Shown: in pieces, positions 13,726 through 14,320 of the stretch
Layout of the letters: every line of letters starts with the position of its first letter
Numbering within the stretch: the first letter of the stretch is position 1
Translations under genes and position numbers: made by a program
The notes under the pieces: model-generated
What the model saw: the letters and a program-made list of their open reading frames with translations, nothing else
What the model was told of the DNA's origin: nothing
Databases searched by the model: none
DNA from: Nitrospira sp.
Lineage (GTDB): Bacteria; Nitrospirota; Nitrospiria; Nitrospirales; Nitrospiraceae
NCBI GenBank assembly: GCA_029858925.1
Contig: JAOUEB010000008.1
Location: forward strand, 1 to 14,320
Direction of reading: 5' to 3'
Length of the DNA: 14,320 nucleotides

Positions 13726-14109
13726 ATGAAATACCGCATCGCCCTACACAAATCTGAAGAAGGCTTTGCAGTCTCTGTTCCCGGCCTACCTGGCTGCTGG
13801 TCCCAAGGCACAACGGAACAGGAGGCCATTCAGAATATTCGAGACGCCACCCGCGAATGCCTGGCCATCGTCGAAAATGAAACCGGAGACCAAGATGTGC
13901 ACGAGACTGAAGTCTCGGTGGAGCCCGTCAATGCGGAGGATGTGTACCTACTTACCGGCGGTGCCTTGTGCCGCGCGACCCATCCTACTGCCGAGTCGGT
14001 GCGGAACGCGGTCTCGGCAAGATCATTGGTGGCACGTTGGAGGGTACTGGTCTCGGTTTCACCCAGGGCTCCCGTGATTTCAGCCAAGAAACACCTCCGA
14101 TCAACATAA
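13726..14109 (+). CDS. hicB: HicB-family antitoxin, orphan, with atypical C-terminal tail
   Basis: The first 65-70 residues are a clear HicB (UPF0150) partial RNase H-like fold: MKYRIALHKSEEGFAVSVPG, then LPGCWSQGTTEQEAIQNI and DATRECLAIVENE, ending ETEVSV. Stand-alone HicB of this short type usually stops about here. In this gene the frame continues to residue 127 with a tail (from about EPVNAEDVYLL) that I cannot match and that has no visible fold. I start at the ATG at 13726, behind AGAGGT; the frame is open 38 codons further up, but those are not family-like. HicB normally neutralises the mRNA interferase HicA encoded next to it. No HicA is seen on either side. Deletion fusing the gene to downstream sequence, or loss of the stop codon, is likely; a solitary regulator is the alternative. 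Confidence 0.68.
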   Translation: MKYRIALHKSEEGFAVSVPGLPGCWSQGTTEQEAIQNIRDATRECLAIVENETGDQDVHETEVSVEPVNAEDVYLLTGGALCRATHPTAESVRNAVSARSLVARWRVLVSVSPRAPVISAKKHLRST

Positions 14110-14285
14110 CTTCCTCGGTCCATTGAAAGACCCGCGTTCTTCCGTGTAACCGATTGTTTATCCTTCTAAAGTATCGCTTTACGGAATCCGATGCGGTGGT
14201 ACAGTTGTGTGGGTGCCGACCCATGAACCATCTGACCATCGCGGGTGGTGAGGGCCTCACTGGATCAATGAAAAGGAGGGATCGT
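14110..14285. promoter_or_regulatory. Leader region of the last gene with a quasi-palindrome and strong ribosome site
   Basis: No gene is seen in these 176 bases. GTGAGG-G-CCTCAC (14248-14260) is a 6-bp quasi-palindrome ending about 25 bases before the next start and could be an operator. AAAAGGAGG (14271-14279) is a very strong ribosome site 6 bases before the ATG at 14286. No confident -35/-10 pair was found. Confidence 0.4.
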
Positions 14286-14320
14286 ATGAGGCGAATTGCC
14301 ATGGGATTACTCTGGTGTCT
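14286..14320 (+). CDS. Start of a probably exported protein, cut by window edge
   Basis: Only the first eleven complete codons are present, reading MRRIAMGLLWC. Two arginines followed by a hydrophobic run look like the start of a signal peptide or membrane anchor, with a cysteine early that might belong to a lipobox. The AAGGAGG 6 bases upstream makes this a credible true start. Nothing can be said of function. Confidence 0.6.
   Translation, partial: MRRIAMGLLWC

Noticed and set aside
13911..14126. Glycine-rich reading in a second frame within the hicB tail (GLGKIIGGTLEGTGLG)
   Set aside because: It has no start codon and cannot be matched to a family; it might be a frameshifted original, but chance is as likely.
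1..14320. tRNA, rRNA, CRISPR array or insertion sequence
   Set aside because: No cloverleaf pattern, no regular direct repeats with spacers, and no transposase-like protein or terminal repeats were seen on either strand.

Overview
The window is a gene-dense chromosomal segment with high G+C for most of its length. It carries thirteen reasonably supported genes, plus the first codons of another at the right edge. The gene set points to a Gram-negative, free-living bacterium, most likely of the Nitrospira / Nitrospirota type: an LL-diaminopimelate aminotransferase route to lysine and cell wall, a small TalC-type transaldolase, an iron-sulphur family 5 uracil-DNA glycosylase, and a short PilZ protein with a zinc-ribbon head. 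This placement is an inference from gene content. There is no rRNA or other marker in the window to prove it.

Left part (1-6737): a promoter and strong ribosome site precede a transaldolase on the plus strand. It converges on the uracil-DNA glycosylase gene (minus strand), with a perfect 14-bp inverted repeat between them that also encodes the last glycosylase codons. Divergent from the glycosylase, 52 bp away, starts a plus-strand operon: a secreted MltD-like lytic transglycosylase, a type-2 glycerate kinase whose start codon shares one base with the transglycosylase stop, and a large PEP-synthase-like phosphotransferase. The last has the three-part layout of rifampicin phosphotransferases and lacks the PEP/pyruvate barrel, so its substrate is unknown.

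Middle (6738-9215): a second plus-strand operon encodes RmuC (nuclease-fold, membrane-anchored), a MazG-like NTP pyrophosphohydrolase and a zinc-ribbon/PilZ protein. Spacing is tight (9 bp gap, then a 4-bp ATGA overlap).

Right-centre (9253-12742): four minus-strand genes. dapL, folK and panC run in that order of transcription, and a class I glutamine amidotransferase lies upstream of dapL. folK and panC overlap by ATGA, joining folate and pantothenate synthesis. A curious heptanucleotide repeat in inverted arrangement fills the dapL-folK gap.

Right end (12743-14320): a different kind of DNA, loosely packed and visibly AT-richer in part. It has an unrecognised four-helix membrane protein with no ATG near its start, a HicB-type antitoxin without a visible HicA toxin and with a non-homologous tail, short open remnants, and finally the start of an exported protein behind a strong ribosome site. 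This looks like an accessory or eroded patch at the edge of a conserved housekeeping block.
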